This document shows positions 28,562 through 40,849 of a stretch of DNA of 64,000 bases, piece after piece. The notes under the pieces were generated by a model that was not told where the DNA came from, searched no databases, and saw only the letters and a list, made by a program, of their open reading frames with translations. The position numbers were made by a program, and so were the translations under genes. The stretch is from positions 1,240,001 to 1,304,000 of the forward strand of contig NZ_LR962863.1 in assembly GCF_900458895.1 (NCBI RefSeq), written 5' to 3'. This DNA is from Staphylococcus schleiferi (GTDB taxonomy: Bacteria; Bacillota; Bacilli; Staphylococcales; Staphylococcaceae). How positions within the stretch are numbered: the first letter of the stretch is position 1; each line of letters begins with the position of its first letter.

Positions 28562-30385
28562 ATGAATAATCAAGAACGTTTAAATAGACGTAAATATATC
28601 AGGAATTTTTCGATCATAGCACATATCGATCACGGAAAATCCACTTTAGCAGATCGTATACTGGAAAATACGAAAACAGTAGAATCTCGCGAAATGCAAG
28701 CACAGCTATTAGATTCAATGGATTTAGAACGCGAACGTGGAATCACAATTAAATTAAATGCAGTTCGCTTAAAATATGAAGCCAATGATGGTGAAACTTA
28801 TACTTTCCACCTTATTGATACACCAGGTCACGTCGACTTTACTTATGAAGTCTCTCGCTCTCTTGCTGCGTGTGAAGGTGCGATTTTAGTCGTTGACGCT
28901 GCTCAAGGAATAGAGGCACAAACATTAGCGAATGTATATTTAGCATTGGATAATGACTTAGAGCTTATTCCTGTTATTAATAAAATAGATTTACCTGCCG
29001 CAGAACCTGAACGCGTCAAACAAGAAGTTGAAGACGTCATCGGTTTAGATAAGGACGATGCAGTATTAGCAAGTGCAAAATCAAACATAGGTATAGATGA
29101 AATCTTAGAAAAAATTGTTGAAATGGTACCACCACCAGATGGTGACCCTAGTGCACCTTTAAAAGCTTTAATCTTCGACTCAGAATATGATCCATATAGA
29201 GGGGTTATTTCATCTATAAGAGTCGTTGACGGTGTCGTTAAAGCAGGCGACCGCATTCAGATGATGGCGACAGGAAAAACGTTCGAAGTGACTGAAGTCG
29301 GAATTAATACACCAAAAGAATTGCCTGTAAACGAATTAACAGTAGGCGATGTAGGTTATATTATTGCAAGCATTAAAAATGTAGACGATTCTCGAGTTGG
29401 TGATACTATCACACATGCTGAAAACCCTGCTGAGACACCATTAAAAGGGTATAAGAAAATGAATCCGATGGTTTACTGTGGCTTATTTCCAATCGATAAT
29501 AAAGATTATAACGATTTACGTGAAGCATTAGAAAAATTACAACTTAATGATGCTTCTCTTGAGTTTGAGCCCGAATCATCAAAAGCACTCGGATTCGGAT
29601 ATAGAACTGGATTTTTAGGTATGTTACACATGGAAATTATTCAAGAACGAATTGAACGAGAATTCGGAATTGAATTGATTGCGACAGCGCCTTCAGTTAT
29701 TTACACAGTGGTATTGAGAAATGGTGATCAATTACAAGTCGACAACCCAGCTCAAATGCCAGAGAGAGATCAAATTGATAAAATATATGAACCTTATGTA
29801 AGAGCAACAATGATGGTACCAAACGATTACGTGGGTGCAGTTATGGAATTATGTCAACGTAAACGTGGTCAATTTATCAACATGGACTATTTAGATGATA
29901 TACGTGTAAATATTGTATACGAACTTCCGTTATCTGAAGTCGTATTTGATTTCTTTGATCAACTCAAATCAAATACTAAAGGATACGCCTCATTTGATTA
30001 TGAGTTTATCGAAAATAAAGAAAGTAACCTTGTTAAGATGGATATCCTTTTAAACGGAGATAAAGTTGATGCTTTAAGTTTTATCGTTCACCGTGATTTT
30101 GCATATGCACGAGGCAAAGTTTTAGTTGAAAAATTAAAAACGCTTATCCCACGTCAACAATTTGAAGTGCCTGTTCAAGCTGCAATTGGGCATAAAATTG
30201 TGGCGCGTACAAATATTAAGTCCATGGGTAAAAACGTGCTATCTAAATGTTATGGTGGCGACATTAGTCGTAAACGTAAATTATTAGAAAAACAAAAAGC
30301 AGGAAAAGCGAAAATGAAAGCAGTAGGTAATGTTGAAATACCTCAAGACGCTTTCTTAGCCGTATTAAAAATGGATGAAGAATAA
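28562..30385 (+). CDS. lepA: elongation factor 4 (LepA)
   Basis: A 607-residue translational GTPase, full length. G1 is [10 protein letters not shown] (about 20-29), G2/switch I includes RERGITIK, G3 DTPGHVDF, G4 NKIDLPAA. The C-terminal EF4-specific domain ends with [21 protein letters not shown]. It affects ribosome back-translocation or initiation. The ATG at 28562 is weakly preceded by GAAAGTGAG. A hairpin and hemW follow. Confidence 0.97.
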   Translation: MNNQERLNRRKYIRNFSIIAHIDHGKSTLADRILENTKTVESREMQAQLLDSMDLERERGITIKLNAVRLKYEANDGETYTFHLIDTPGHVDFTYEVSRSLAACEGAILVVDAAQGIEAQTLANVYLALDNDLELIPVINKIDLPAAEPERVKQEVEDVIGLDKDDAVLASAKSNIGIDEILEKIVEMVPPPDGDPSAPLKALIFDSEYDPYRGVISSIRVVDGVVKAGDRIQMMATGKTFEVTEVGINTPKELPVNELTVGDVGYIIASIKNVDDSRVGDTITHAENPAETPLKGYKKMNPMVYCGLFPIDNKDYNDLREALEKLQLNDASLEFEPESSKALGFGYRTGFLGMLHMEIIQERIEREFGIELIATAPSVIYTVVLRNGDQLQVDNPAQMPERDQIDKIYEPYVRATMMVPNDYVGAVMELCQRKRGQFINMDYLDDIRVNIVYELPLSEVVFDFFDQLKSNTKGYASFDYEFIENKESNLVKMDILLNGDKVDALSFIVHRDFAYARGKVLVEKLKTLIPRQQFEVPVQAAIGHKIVARTNIKSMGKNVLSKCYGGDISRKRKLLEKQKAGKAKMKAVGNVEIPQDAFLAVLKMDEE

Positions 30386-30396
30386 AATTTTGTTAT

Positions 30397-30437
30397 ATGC
30401 TCCCCATACTTTAAAGTGTTTAGGGGGCATATTTTAT
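30397..30437 (+). terminator. hairpin between lepA and hemW
   Basis: ATGCTCCCC and GGGGGCAT can pair, followed by ATTTTA. The T tract is short, so it is probably a weak attenuator rather than a full terminator. Confidence 0.45.
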
Positions 30438-30448
30438 GGGGTGACATG

Positions 30449-31570
30449 ATGACAGTGAAAAGTGCATATATTCATATTCCTTTTTGCGTTAAAATCTGTA
30501 CTTATTGTGATTTCAATAAATATTTCATTCAAAATCAACCAGTTGATGCTTATTTACAATGCTTAAGAGAGGAAATAAAGCAATCAAATGCTTCTACTTT
30601 GGAGACATTGTTTGTGGGCGGAGGGACCCCTACAGCTTTGTCAGTAGAGCAACTCACATACCTATTAGAAACGATTCAACAACAATTTAAAATTTCAGGA
30701 GAATACACTTTTGAGGCTAACCCAGATGAATTAACGGCTGAAAAAGTAGCTTTACTCAAATCATATGGGGTAAATCGTTTGTCACTTGGTGTCCAAACGT
30801 TTGATGATGATTTACTCAAAACTTTAGGGCGTAGTCATCAAAAATCCGATATTTATCAAGCAATTGAAAATGCAAGATATTATGACATTCCATCTATTAG
30901 TTTAGATTTGATGTATCATTTGCCGGGTCAAACTTTAAAACAATTTCAAACTAGTCTTGATGAAGCTTTATCTTTAAATATAGATCATTTATCAAGTTAT
31001 GGACTTATTTTAGAACCTCAGACCCAATTTTATAACCAATATCGAAAAGGAAAGTTAAAGCTACCTAATGAAGATATTGGTGCTGAAATGTATCATTTCT
31101 TAATGAATCGAATCAAAAAAAGTGAATTACACCAATATGAAATCTCTAATTTCGCAAAAGCCAATCATGAATCTGCACATAATAAAGTTTATTGGAAAAA
31201 TGAAAGTTATTATGGGTTTGGTGCTGGCGCAAGTGGCTATATTGACGGGATTAGATATACAAATGTAAATCCCGTTAATCATTATATTAAAAAAGTCAAC
31301 CAAGGTTTGAAACCAAGGTTATCTGAAACAGAACCGACTGAACAAGAACAGATTGAGGAAGAAATGTTTTTAGGACTTAGAATGAACCAAGGTGTCAATA
31401 AAGATACATTCCAAATGAAATATCAACGGCGGTTAGAAGACATATATTCTAAAGAAATTTTAAAGCTGGAAAAACAAGGACTCATCGAAAATTCACCTAC
31501 GGAAATAAAGCTTACAGATAAAGGACGAATAGTAGGAAATGAAGTCTTTGAAGCATTTATACAAGTGTAA
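30449..31570 (+). CDS. hemW: radical SAM heme chaperone HemW (HemN-like)
   Basis: A 373-residue radical SAM protein with Cys13-x3-Cys17-x2-Cys20 (PFCVKICTYCDF) binding the 4Fe-4S cluster, plus GGGTPT and the SLGVQTF region. HemW binds heme and delivers it to respiratory enzymes; older annotation as oxygen-independent coproporphyrinogen oxidase is probably wrong for this branch. I chose the second of two consecutive ATGs (30449) because GGGGTG lies 5 bases before it. lepA-hemW-hrcA is a conserved order. Confidence 0.92.
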   Translation: MTVKSAYIHIPFCVKICTYCDFNKYFIQNQPVDAYLQCLREEIKQSNASTLETLFVGGGTPTALSVEQLTYLLETIQQQFKISGEYTFEANPDELTAEKVALLKSYGVNRLSLGVQTFDDDLLKTLGRSHQKSDIYQAIENARYYDIPSISLDLMYHLPGQTLKQFQTSLDEALSLNIDHLSSYGLILEPQTQFYNQYRKGKLKLPNEDIGAEMYHFLMNRIKKSELHQYEISNFAKANHESAHNKVYWKNESYYGFGAGASGYIDGIRYTNVNPVNHYIKKVNQGLKPRLSETEPTEQEQIEEEMFLGLRMNQGVNKDTFQMKYQRRLEDIYSKEILKLEKQGLIENSPTEIKLTDKGRIVGNEVFEAFIQV

Positions 31571-31598
31571 AATCTTTTTTGATATTTGATGCTTTAAC

Positions 31599-31628
31599 AT
31601 TGACTTACTTTGACCAATTTGATAAATT
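31599..31628 (+). promoter_or_regulatory. hrcA-dnaK promoter with CtsR operator
   Basis: The -35 TTGACT (31600-31605) and TAAATT (31623-31628) are 17 bases apart. ATTGACT-TAC-TTTGACC (31599-31615) matches the tandem heptad of CtsR with a 3-base gap, one copy perfect, and overlaps the -35. CtsR would repress this promoter at normal temperature. Confidence 0.75.
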
Positions 31629-31632
31629 ATAG

Positions 31633-31659
31633 TTAGCACTTGAAACAAAAGAGTGCTAA
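31633..31659 (+). promoter_or_regulatory. CIRCE operator (HrcA binding site)
   Basis: TTAGCACTT, a 9-base spacer and GAGTGCTAA form the CIRCE inverted repeat with a single mismatch. It lies between the promoter and the hrcA ATG. HrcA, encoded immediately downstream, binds it and represses the operon. Confidence 0.96.
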
Positions 31660-31672
31660 TGAGGTGAAAAAC

Positions 31673-32662
31673 ATGATTACACGAAGACAATTAAGCATTT
31701 TAAATGCGATTGTTGAAGATTATGTTGAATTAGGACAACCAATCGGTTCTAATACACTAATACGAAGACATAATGTTGATGTTAGTCCTGCGACAATTAG
31801 GAACGACATGAAGTCTTTAGAAGAAAATGATTTAATTAAAAAAACACATTTTTCTTCTGGGCGTGTGCCCTCTGAACAAGGGTTTAGGCTATATGCGAAT
31901 CGATTGTTAGAGGCGTCATTAAATTCAGATGAGCAAAGTCATCTCAGTTTACATGAAATGTTTGTCAATCATCATTATGATATTTCATCTACATTAGATA
32001 ACTTTGCAAAAGTGTTTTCAAATCAAACACATTACACAACTCTTGTAATAGGACCTGATCATTCAAAGTCCACCATTTTAGATTTACATTTAATGAAGGT
32101 AAACCCTCATCATTTAATTGTCGTACTGGTTTATAAAACTGGACATGTAAAACATTTGCATGTTTCCACACAGCAAACCATTGATGATCAATCTATTATT
32201 AAAGTTTCAAATTATCTTTCTCAAAGTATTCATACATTTCTCAACGATGGCCAAAATCATCATTTTGAAATGTATCGTATGTTAGGCTTTGATGATAAAG
32301 AAATAAACTTAATCATGCATATTTATCAGTTAATTGAACAATACAATAAAGACGAATCATCTCATGTCTATTTAGGTGGCAAACATCAATTAATTGAGGG
32401 GTTAAATGAATCAAATGTTGCATCCATTCAACCTATCTTGAAGTATATTGAGTCTGAGCAGATTACAGAATTTATTCATAAAATTTCTAATCATCCAATC
32501 AATATACGCATTGGTACTGAAATTGAGAACAATTTGCATGGTGTAGCCATTCTTACCAGTCCATATCAAATCGAAAAAGATTTGAATGGTTATATTGCTG
32601 TTATTGGTCCTACAGCAATGCGTTATCAAAACGTGATACAATTGCTTAGTCGAATATCATAA
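31673..32662 (+). CDS. hrcA: heat-inducible transcription repressor HrcA
   Basis: A 329-residue repressor with an N-terminal winged helix (ITRRQLSILNAIVEDYVELG; SPATIRNDMKSLE is the recognition region) and a GAF-like dimer domain ending TAMRYQNVIQLL. It represses its own operon through CIRCE, with GroEL helping it fold. The ATG at 31673 follows GAGGTG, which is why the longer open frame through CIRCE is not used. Confidence 0.97.
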   Translation: MITRRQLSILNAIVEDYVELGQPIGSNTLIRRHNVDVSPATIRNDMKSLEENDLIKKTHFSSGRVPSEQGFRLYANRLLEASLNSDEQSHLSLHEMFVNHHYDISSTLDNFAKVFSNQTHYTTLVIGPDHSKSTILDLHLMKVNPHHLIVVLVYKTGHVKHLHVSTQQTIDDQSIIKVSNYLSQSIHTFLNDGQNHHFEMYRMLGFDDKEINLIMHIYQLIEQYNKDESSHVYLGGKHQLIEGLNESNVASIQPILKYIESEQITEFIHKISNHPINIRIGTEIENNLHGVAILTSPYQIEKDLNGYIAVIGPTAMRYQNVIQLLSRIS

Positions 32663-32704
32663 AATAGGCATACACGCATGCTTAAATGTAACGGAGGTTT
32701 GAAA

Positions 32705-33304
32705 ATGTCAGAGGAAAAAGACATTCGTGATAACGAAGAAAAAATTGAACAGGAACAGAACGAAAATTTATCTTCTGAACCTGTAGAAGATGTTCAAACT
32801 GAAAATGAAAGTAGTTCAGAAATTAGCGAAGAGACTGAAACTGTAGATCCAAAAGATGAAGAAATTGCATCTTTAAAATCTAAGCTAGATGAAAAAGAAG
32901 AACAGTATCTTCGTTTGTATGCTGAATTTGAAAATTATAAACGACGTATTCAAAATGAAGCACAAATTCAAAAGAAATATCAAGCTCAAAGTGTACTTAC
33001 TGATGTATTGCCTGCATTAGATAATTTTGAGCGCGCTTTAAAAATAGAAGGTAATGATGAATCATTCAATTCACTTAAAAAAGGTGTAGAAATGGTTTAT
33101 GATAGCCTTACTAAAGCACTTGAGGATAACGGATTAGAACGTATCAAAACAGAAGGCGAACAATTTGATCCGAACTATCATCAAGCTGTAATTCAAGATG
33201 ATCATCCTGATTATGAATCTGGACAAATCACAGAAGAGTTACAACCAGGTTATAAATTGAATGACAGAGTATTACGTGCTTCAATGGTAAAAGTAAATCA
33301 ATAA
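32705..33304 (+). CDS. grpE: nucleotide exchange factor GrpE
   Basis: A 199-residue cochaperone that releases ADP from DnaK. A long acidic, disordered N-terminus (to about residue 50) leads to a coiled coil (about 55-100, [18 protein letters not shown]) and the beta-wing domain ending [15 protein letters not shown]. The ATG at 32705 is preceded by GGAGG. It sits between hrcA and dnaK under CIRCE/CtsR control. Confidence 0.97.
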   Translation: MSEEKDIRDNEEKIEQEQNENLSSEPVEDVQTENESSSEISEETETVDPKDEEIASLKSKLDEKEEQYLRLYAEFENYKRRIQNEAQIQKKYQAQSVLTDVLPALDNFERALKIEGNDESFNSLKKGVEMVYDSLTKALEDNGLERIKTEGEQFDPNYHQAVIQDDHPDYESGQITEELQPGYKLNDRVLRASMVKVNQ

Positions 33305-33364
33305 TTTTGACTGAAAATACCATTTATGTAAAAATAACAATGTTTGAAATTTAGGAGGAATTAG

Positions 33365-35200
<1,836 letters not shown>

Positions 35201-35237
35201 GTCATGTCACTAAGTATATATTGACTGTAAAAAGTCG

Positions 35238-35278
35238 CTCAAAGGGGCTAGGACATTCAATCGTCCCAGCCCCTTTTT
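35238..35278 (+). terminator. terminator between dnaK and dnaJ
   Basis: AAAGGGGCT…AGCCCCTTTTT arms enclose GGAC / GTCC. It would lower transcription into dnaJ-prmA-rsmE-mtaB relative to dnaK. The stem is GC-rich and the T run short. Confidence 0.85.
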
Positions 35279-35304
35279 AATCATAATTTGCATATAAAGG
35301 AGAG

Positions 35305-36442
35305 ATGGCATTGGCAAAAAGAGATTATTATGAAGTTCTTGGTGTAAGCAAAAGCGCAAGTAAGGATGAAATTAAAAAGGCTTACCGCAAATTGTCAAAA
35401 AAATATCATCCAGATATTAATAAAGAAGAGGGCGCAGATGCTAAGTTTAAAGAAATAAGTGAAGCTTATGAAGTACTTAGCGATGATAATAAACGCGCAA
35501 ATTATGATCAATTTGGTCATTCTGGACCTCAAGGTGGATTTGGTCAAGGTTTTGGTGGCCAGGACTTTTCAGGATTTGGGGGCGGATTTGAAGATATATT
35601 TAGCTCATTTTTTGGTGGTGCTCAAAGACAGCGTGATCCAAACGCCCCACGTAAAGGTGACGACCTTCAATATACAATGACCATTTCTTTTGAGGAAGCT
35701 GTATTCGGTACGAAAAAAGAAATTTCTATTCGTAAAGAAGTTACTTGTCATACGTGTGGTGGGGGAAGGTGCCAAACCAGGAACTAAAAAGAAAACATGT
35801 TCATACTGTAAAGGTAAAGGCCATATAACAGTAGAGCAAAACACAATACTTGGACGTGTAAGAACTGAGAAAGTTTGTCCTGAATGTAATGGAACTGGCG
35901 AAGAATTTGAAGAGCCATGTCCAACTTGTAAAGGTAAAGGAACAGAAATTAAAAATGTCAAACTTGAAGTGACTGTTCCAGAAGGTGTCGATAACGACCA
36001 ACAAATTCGTTTAGCAGGTCAAGGTTCACCAGGTGAAAATGGAGGTCCTGCTGGTGATTTATTTGTCGTATTCCGCGTTAAACCATCTGATAAGTTCCAA
36101 CGTGAAGGCGATGACATTTTATATCACCATGATATTGGATTTGCACAAGCTGCTTTAGGTGATGAAGTTAAAATCCCAACATTAAATGGACATGTCATGT
36201 TAACTATTCCAGAAGGTACACAAACTGGTAAACAGTTCAGACTTAAAGGTAAAGGGATTAAAAATGTGCATGGCTATGGATACGGTGATTTATTTGTATA
36301 TATCCGTGTACAGACGCCTACACGCTTAACTGAAAGACAACGTGAAATTTTAAAAGAATTTGCGAGTGAATCAGGAGAAAATATTACTGAACAGCCATCT
36401 AATTTTAAAGATAAAGCACGTCGCTTTTTCAAAGGAGATTAG
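35305..36442 (+). pseudogene. dnaJ: molecular chaperone DnaJ, split by a +1 frameshift
   Basis: The N-terminal part (J domain with YHPDI, Gly/Phe region with [10 protein letters not shown]) ends at 35787 after TCHTCGGG; the zinc-finger and C-terminal parts continue in the next frame ([30 protein letters not shown]) to 36442. Removing one G from the five-G run at 35761-35765 restores CHTCGGEGAKPG and a protein of about 378 residues. The break lies inside the first CxxCxGxG repeat. Start options are ATG 35305 or TTG 35311; the latter matches relatives better and has better spacing from AAAGGAGA. Either a real disruption or a homopolymer sequencing error. Confidence 0.9.
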
Positions 36443-36445
36443 TCA

Positions 36446-37378
36446 ATGACATGGATTGAACTTTCTGTAACCGTAAACCAAGACGCAGAAGCCGTTGTTA
36501 CTGAAATTCTTCAAGAAGCCGGTTCAAGTGGTGTTGCGATTGAAGATTCGGGAGAGCTTTCAAAAGAACGTGAAGATCGATTCGGAGAGATTTTTGAACT
36601 GAATCCAGAAGACTACCCTGAGAGACACATGATTATTAAAGCCTATTTTAATGATTTTCAATATGATGAAACTTTAAAAGAAAATATTAAATCACAATTT
36701 ACGCATGCGCCTTTAATTGATCAATCCATCCTAGCTTTAAGTGAAAAGACTATTCAGGAATCAGATTGGGAGAATGAGTGGAAAAACTATTTTCACCCAT
36801 TTCAAGCTTCAAATCGTTTCTATATAGTGCCGAGTTGGGAGTCAGTAGACCGTACATCTGATCATCTTTATATTGAGTTAGACCCAGGTATGGCATTTGG
36901 TACAGGTGATCACCCAACGACAAGTATGTGCTTAAGTGCTTTAGAGACAACAATACAACCTGAACATCGCGTTATAGATGTGGGCACAGGGTCTGGTATT
37001 TTAAGTATCGCCTCTTATTTACTTGGTGCTAAAGCGATTAAAGCCATTGATTTAGATGAAATGGCTGTAAAAGTTGCACAAGAAAATTTCGAAAAAAATC
37101 ATTGTCTTGACACTATACAAACAGGCACAGGCAACTTATTGGTCAATGAGACAGAACAATATGACGTTATCATTGCTAATATATTGGCACATATTATCGA
37201 AAAAATGATTACAGACGCTTATGCGCGATTGAATCCTAACGGTTATTTCATTGCATCTGGTATTATTGAAGAAAAGCGTGATGAAATACAAGCGCAAATG
37301 AAAGCAGCTGGTTTTACAATTATTAACACTGAGTTGCAAGAAGGTTGGGTTTGCATTATAGCGCGTAAGGAGATTTAA
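36446..37378 (+). CDS. prmA: ribosomal protein L11 methyltransferase
   Basis: A 310-residue class I methyltransferase that trimethylates ribosomal protein L11. It has an N-terminal substrate domain, the FGTGDHPTT segment and motif [15 protein letters not shown] (about 174-187), and IANILAHII. It begins 3 bases after dnaJ behind AAGGAG, as in most Firmicutes. Confidence 0.96.
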   Translation: MTWIELSVTVNQDAEAVVTEILQEAGSSGVAIEDSGELSKEREDRFGEIFELNPEDYPERHMIIKAYFNDFQYDETLKENIKSQFTHAPLIDQSILALSEKTIQESDWENEWKNYFHPFQASNRFYIVPSWESVDRTSDHLYIELDPGMAFGTGDHPTTSMCLSALETTIQPEHRVIDVGTGSGILSIASYLLGAKAIKAIDLDEMAVKVAQENFEKNHCLDTIQTGTGNLLVNETEQYDVIIANILAHIIEKMITDAYARLNPNGYFIASGIIEEKRDEIQAQMKAAGFTIINTELQEGWVCIIARKEI

Positions 37379-37379
37379 T

Positions 37380-38132
37380 ATGCAAAGATACTTTATTCAT
37401 AAAAACGCTGAACTTCATCAGCGTTTTTTTATCACAGATAAAAATGATATACACCATATTAAAAATGTCATGCGTTTATCAGTAGGCGATGAGATTATCG
37501 TTAATTTTTTAGACGCTCAAACTTTCCGCTGTAAAATTATAGAAATATCTGATAGCGACATTTCAATCGAATGTCTGGCACGAGTCGATATAGCGAGTGA
37601 ATTGCCTATTTCTATCACTATTTGTAGCGGTCTTATTAAAGGCGATAAATATGAGTGGTTGCTACAAAAAGCAACTGAGCTTGGTGCAAGTGCGTTCATC
37701 ACAACTCAAATGGACCAATCTATTGTTAAATTAAATAAGCAAAAAGCCGATAAAAAAGTTGAACGTTGGAAAAAAATCGTTAAAGAAGCAGCTGAACAAA
37801 GCTATCGTCAAATCATCCCTGAAGTTAACTTTACCTCGAATTTAAAAGACATTTATGGTATGATAAATCAATATGATTGTGTGCTTATGGCTTATGAGGC
37901 ATCTGCAAAAGAAAATGAACGGGCATTTTTTAAGACTAAGATTCAACAATTAAAGCCAGGTGCTCGTGTCTTAATGCTATTTGGTCCTGAAGGTGGCTTT
38001 TCTGATGAAGAGGTGGCAGCTTTTGAAAAAGTTGCAACTTGTATTGGTTTAGGCCCAAGAATTTTACGTGCTGAAACCGCACCACTATATGCACTAAGTG
38101 CCATAAGTTATGAAATAGAATTGATGGGGTGA
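37380..38132 (+). CDS. rsmE: 16S rRNA (uracil(1498)-N3)-methyltransferase
   Basis: A 250-residue SPOUT enzyme with an N-terminal PUA-like domain and a knotted C-terminal domain (MLFGPEGGFSDEE, GLGPRILRAETA). It methylates U1498 in the decoding site of 16S rRNA. It starts one base after the prmA stop; AAGGAG lies within prmA. Standard neighbour of prmA and mtaB. Confidence 0.96.
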   Translation: MQRYFIHKNAELHQRFFITDKNDIHHIKNVMRLSVGDEIIVNFLDAQTFRCKIIEISDSDISIECLARVDIASELPISITICSGLIKGDKYEWLLQKATELGASAFITTQMDQSIVKLNKQKADKKVERWKKIVKEAAEQSYRQIIPEVNFTSNLKDIYGMINQYDCVLMAYEASAKENERAFFKTKIQQLKPGARVLMLFGPEGGFSDEEVAAFEKVATCIGLGPRILRAETAPLYALSAISYEIELMG

Positions 38133-38136
38133 GTAT

Positions 38137-39486
38137 ATGAGTACAGTTGCTTTTCACACATTAGGTTGTAAAGTAAACCACTACGAGACAGAAGCAATTT
38201 GGCAATTATTCAAAGAAGAAAACTATGAACGTGTTGATTTTGAACAAAATGCAGACGTTTTTGTTATTAATACATGTACTGTAACAAATACAGGCGATAA
38301 AAAAAGTAGACAAGTGATTCGTCGTGCCATTCGACGTAATCCAGAAGCTGTCGTGTGTGTGACAGGATGTTATGCACAAACTTCTTCTGCTGAAATTATG
38401 GAAATTCCTGGTGTTGACATTGTTGTAGGTACGCAAGACAGACATAAATTACTTGGTTATATCAACGAATACCAAAAAGAACGCCAACCTATTAATGGCG
38501 TAAGTAATATTATGAAAAATCGCACTTATGAAGAATTAGATGTCCCATATTTTACAGACCGCACACGTGCATCTTTAAAGATTCAAGAAGGATGCAATAA
38601 TTTCTGTACTTTCTGTATCATACCGTGGGCACGGGGCTTAATGCGTTCTAGAGATCCTAAAAAAGTTATTGAACAAGCAACACAGCTTGTTAATTCCGGT
38701 TATAAAGAAATTGTTTTAACTGGTATTCATACAGGAGGTTATGGACAAGACTTAAAAGATTATAACCTCGCACAATTGCTTAGAGATCTTGAAACTGTAG
38801 ATGGGCTTGAACGTATTCGAATCTCCTCTATAGAAGCAAGTCAGCTGACTGATGAAGTAATAGAAGTATTAAAACAGTCACATAAAGTGGTAAGACACTT
38901 GCACGTGCCACTTCAATCTGGTTCAGATAGTGTATTAAAACGCATGCGTCGTAAATATTCTATGTCTCATTTTTCTGAACGTATTCAAAAATTACACGAA
39001 GCACTACCAGGCTTAGCTGTAACAAGTGATGTTATTGTTGGTTTCCCAGGTGAAACGGAAGCAGAGTTCCAAGAAACTTATGATTTTATTGTTAATCATC
39101 ATTTCTCTGAACTACATGTATTCCCATATTCCCCAAGAATTGGGACACCTGCAGCACGCATGGACGATCAAATAGATGAAGAAATCAAAAACGAACGTGT
39201 TCATAAGTTAATCGAATTGAGTAATCAACTCGCAAAAACGTATGCTTCTCAATTTGAAAATGACGTATTAGAAGTAATCCCTGAAGAAAAAGGGTCACAC
39301 AACAATGTATTGGTAGGTTATGCTGATAATTATATGAAAGTTGAATTTGAAGGCGATACTTCTTTAATTGGCCAAATTTGTAAGGTTAAAATTACAAAGG
39401 CTGGATATCCTATTAATCAAGGTTCTTTATTACGTGTGGTTACGCATGCTTCAAACGCTTCTGAACACGAGCATGTGCTTATATAA
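38137..39486 (+). CDS. mtaB: tRNA-t6A37 methylthiotransferase MtaB
   Basis: A 449-residue radical SAM methylthiotransferase that converts t6A to ms2t6A at tRNA position 37. The N-terminal MTTase domain has TLGCKVNHYETE and NTCTVTNTGD, the radical SAM motif is GCNNFCTFCIIPWARG, and a C-terminal TRAM domain follows. It ends the dnaK-linked operon. Confidence 0.96.
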   Translation: MSTVAFHTLGCKVNHYETEAIWQLFKEENYERVDFEQNADVFVINTCTVTNTGDKKSRQVIRRAIRRNPEAVVCVTGCYAQTSSAEIMEIPGVDIVVGTQDRHKLLGYINEYQKERQPINGVSNIMKNRTYEELDVPYFTDRTRASLKIQEGCNNFCTFCIIPWARGLMRSRDPKKVIEQATQLVNSGYKEIVLTGIHTGGYGQDLKDYNLAQLLRDLETVDGLERIRISSIEASQLTDEVIEVLKQSHKVVRHLHVPLQSGSDSVLKRMRRKYSMSHFSERIQKLHEALPGLAVTSDVIVGFPGETEAEFQETYDFIVNHHFSELHVFPYSPRIGTPAARMDDQIDEEIKNERVHKLIELSNQLAKTYASQFENDVLEVIPEEKGSHNNVLVGYADNYMKVEFEGDTSLIGQICKVKITKAGYPINQGSLLRVVTHASNASEHEHVLI

Positions 39487-39692
39487 TTAAAGTAAGTTAT
39501 ATTAAATTAACATTAATTTATAGATTTACACAGAATATTAAAAGCTTTAGTATATTTCTTGTTCATTTGTACTGTTTTCAATGGACGTTATCCTTATCAA
39601 AATAGGCTGTTTCTATACTTTTGCCTTCTATATTCTTTGTAATCGTACATTAAAAAAGATTTCGTTTATCTTTAAAAATGTAAATTTGAAGA
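39487..39692 (+). other. intergenic region mtaB-rpsU, no gene seen
   Basis: AT-rich sequence with no recognised coding potential; the open frame across it has no family resemblance or ribosome binding site. It ends in the rpsU promoter. Confidence 0.5.
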
Positions 39693-39721
39693 TTGACCGA
39701 AATAGAGATTTAATTTATACT
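39693..39721 (+). promoter_or_regulatory. sigma-A promoter of rpsU
   Basis: TTGACC (39693-39698), 17-base spacer, TATACT (39716-39721). A leader of about 70 bases precedes the ATG. Confidence 0.7.
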
Positions 39722-39794
39722 ATTGTGTATATGGTTCATAGCCATGTACTGATGAATAAAAGTTTTTTTGATATTTGGAGGGAGGGAAATACAG

Positions 39795-39971
39795 ATGTCT
39801 AAAACAGTAGTCCGCAAAAATGAATCATTAGAAGATGCTTTACGTCGTTTTAAACGCTCAGTTTCTAAAAGCGGTACAATTCAAGAAGTTCGCAAACGCG
39901 AATTCTATGAAAAACCAAGCGTAAAACGTAAAAAGAAATCTGAAGCTGCTCGTAAACGTAAATTCAGATAA
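39795..39971 (+). CDS. rpsU: 30S ribosomal protein S21
   Basis: A 58-residue basic protein beginning [20 protein letters not shown] and ending in [13 protein letters not shown]. It sits near the 3' end of 16S rRNA and helps start translation. The ATG at 39795 follows GGAGGGAAA. It has its own promoter and a strong terminator. Confidence 0.97.
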
Positions 39972-40015
39972 TTTCATTGTGTTGAACTCCCTCAACGTTC
40001 AAATAATGATATATA

Positions 40016-40046
40016 AAAGCCTAGAACATCGTGTTCTAGGCTTTTT
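40016..40046 (+). terminator. terminator of rpsU
   Basis: AAAAGCCTAGAAC pairs perfectly with GTTCTAGGCTTTTT around a 3-base loop. It separates rpsU from the nfeD-like gene. Confidence 0.95.
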
Positions 40047-40131
40047 AACATTAAAAAATAAAATGCATAACTACTACATGTCAGCTGTAATTTCATGTAT
40101 ACTACAAAGAAGAGAGTGAGGTGTATGAACA

Positions 40132-40830
40132 ATTAAATTCGTCATACATAATTTAAATATGATTGATAAGGTAACAAATCAAAGTGGCTTTGAGCAAATT
40201 GGCTCATGGTTAACCACGCAAAGTATTTCGTTAGTACTAACCTGTCTAGTCTTTCTTGGTTTTTTATATCAACTTTATTCTCGAAAAATTAATTTTGCTG
40301 GTATTATTGCCTTGTTCGCTTTATTACTTATATTTTTAGGTTTCATCATAGAAGGCAGTTTATCTGTGATTACGATTATGTTATTTACAATTGGTGCTAT
40401 TTTAGTAATCATAGAACTATTTGTTTTTGGTGCAGTTCTAGGTATTATTGGTATGATTTTAATCATTATCAGCTTGATTACCATGGGTAATGATTTACCA
40501 ATGATGCTACTTAATGTTATCGTTGCACTAATTTTGACATTAATTGAATGGGTGATTTTAGTGAAATTCTTTAAAAAGAGTATTTCTATCTTTGATAAGG
40601 TTGTTTTAAAAGATTCAACGAATAAAGAATCTGGCTATACTTCTCACAATGATCGATCAGACTTAGTGGGCAAGAAAGCCATCACGTATACCGATTTGAG
40701 ACCTTCAGGAATTATTTTATACAATCATGAGCGTATTGATGCTGTTTCAGAAGGCTCTTTTATCAATAAAGATTCTGAAGTCACAATTATCGAAGTCGAA
40801 GGTACACGTGTTGTAGTAAGAGAAAACTAA
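40132..40830 (+). CDS. NfeD family membrane protein, apparent ATT start
   Basis: A protein of 223 residues from the first internal ATG (40159) or 232 from ATT at 40132. Four to five membrane helices span about residues 20-140, followed by a C-terminal OB-fold (NfeD) domain with [15 protein letters not shown]. No ribosome binding site precedes 40159. GAGGTG at 40118-40123 lies one base before an out-of-frame ATG (40125, stops after three codons) but 8 bases before the in-frame ATT. NfeD proteins pair with flotillins, and floA follows. Alternatives: a one-base frameshift near 40130, or weak initiation at 40159. Confidence 0.82.
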   Translation: MKFVIHNLNMIDKVTNQSGFEQIGSWLTTQSISLVLTCLVFLGFLYQLYSRKINFAGIIALFALLLIFLGFIIEGSLSVITIMLFTIGAILVIIELFVFGAVLGIIGMILIIISLITMGNDLPMMLLNVIVALILTLIEWVILVKFFKKSISIFDKVVLKDSTNKESGYTSHNDRSDLVGKKAITYTDLRPSGIILYNHERIDAVSEGSFINKDSEVTIIEVEGTRVVVREN

Positions 40831-40849
40831 ATATAAAGGAGAGAATGCA

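Noticed and set aside
39581..39802. 73-residue open frame between mtaB and rpsU
   Set aside because: No ribosome binding site or recognisable family; it crosses the rpsU promoter.
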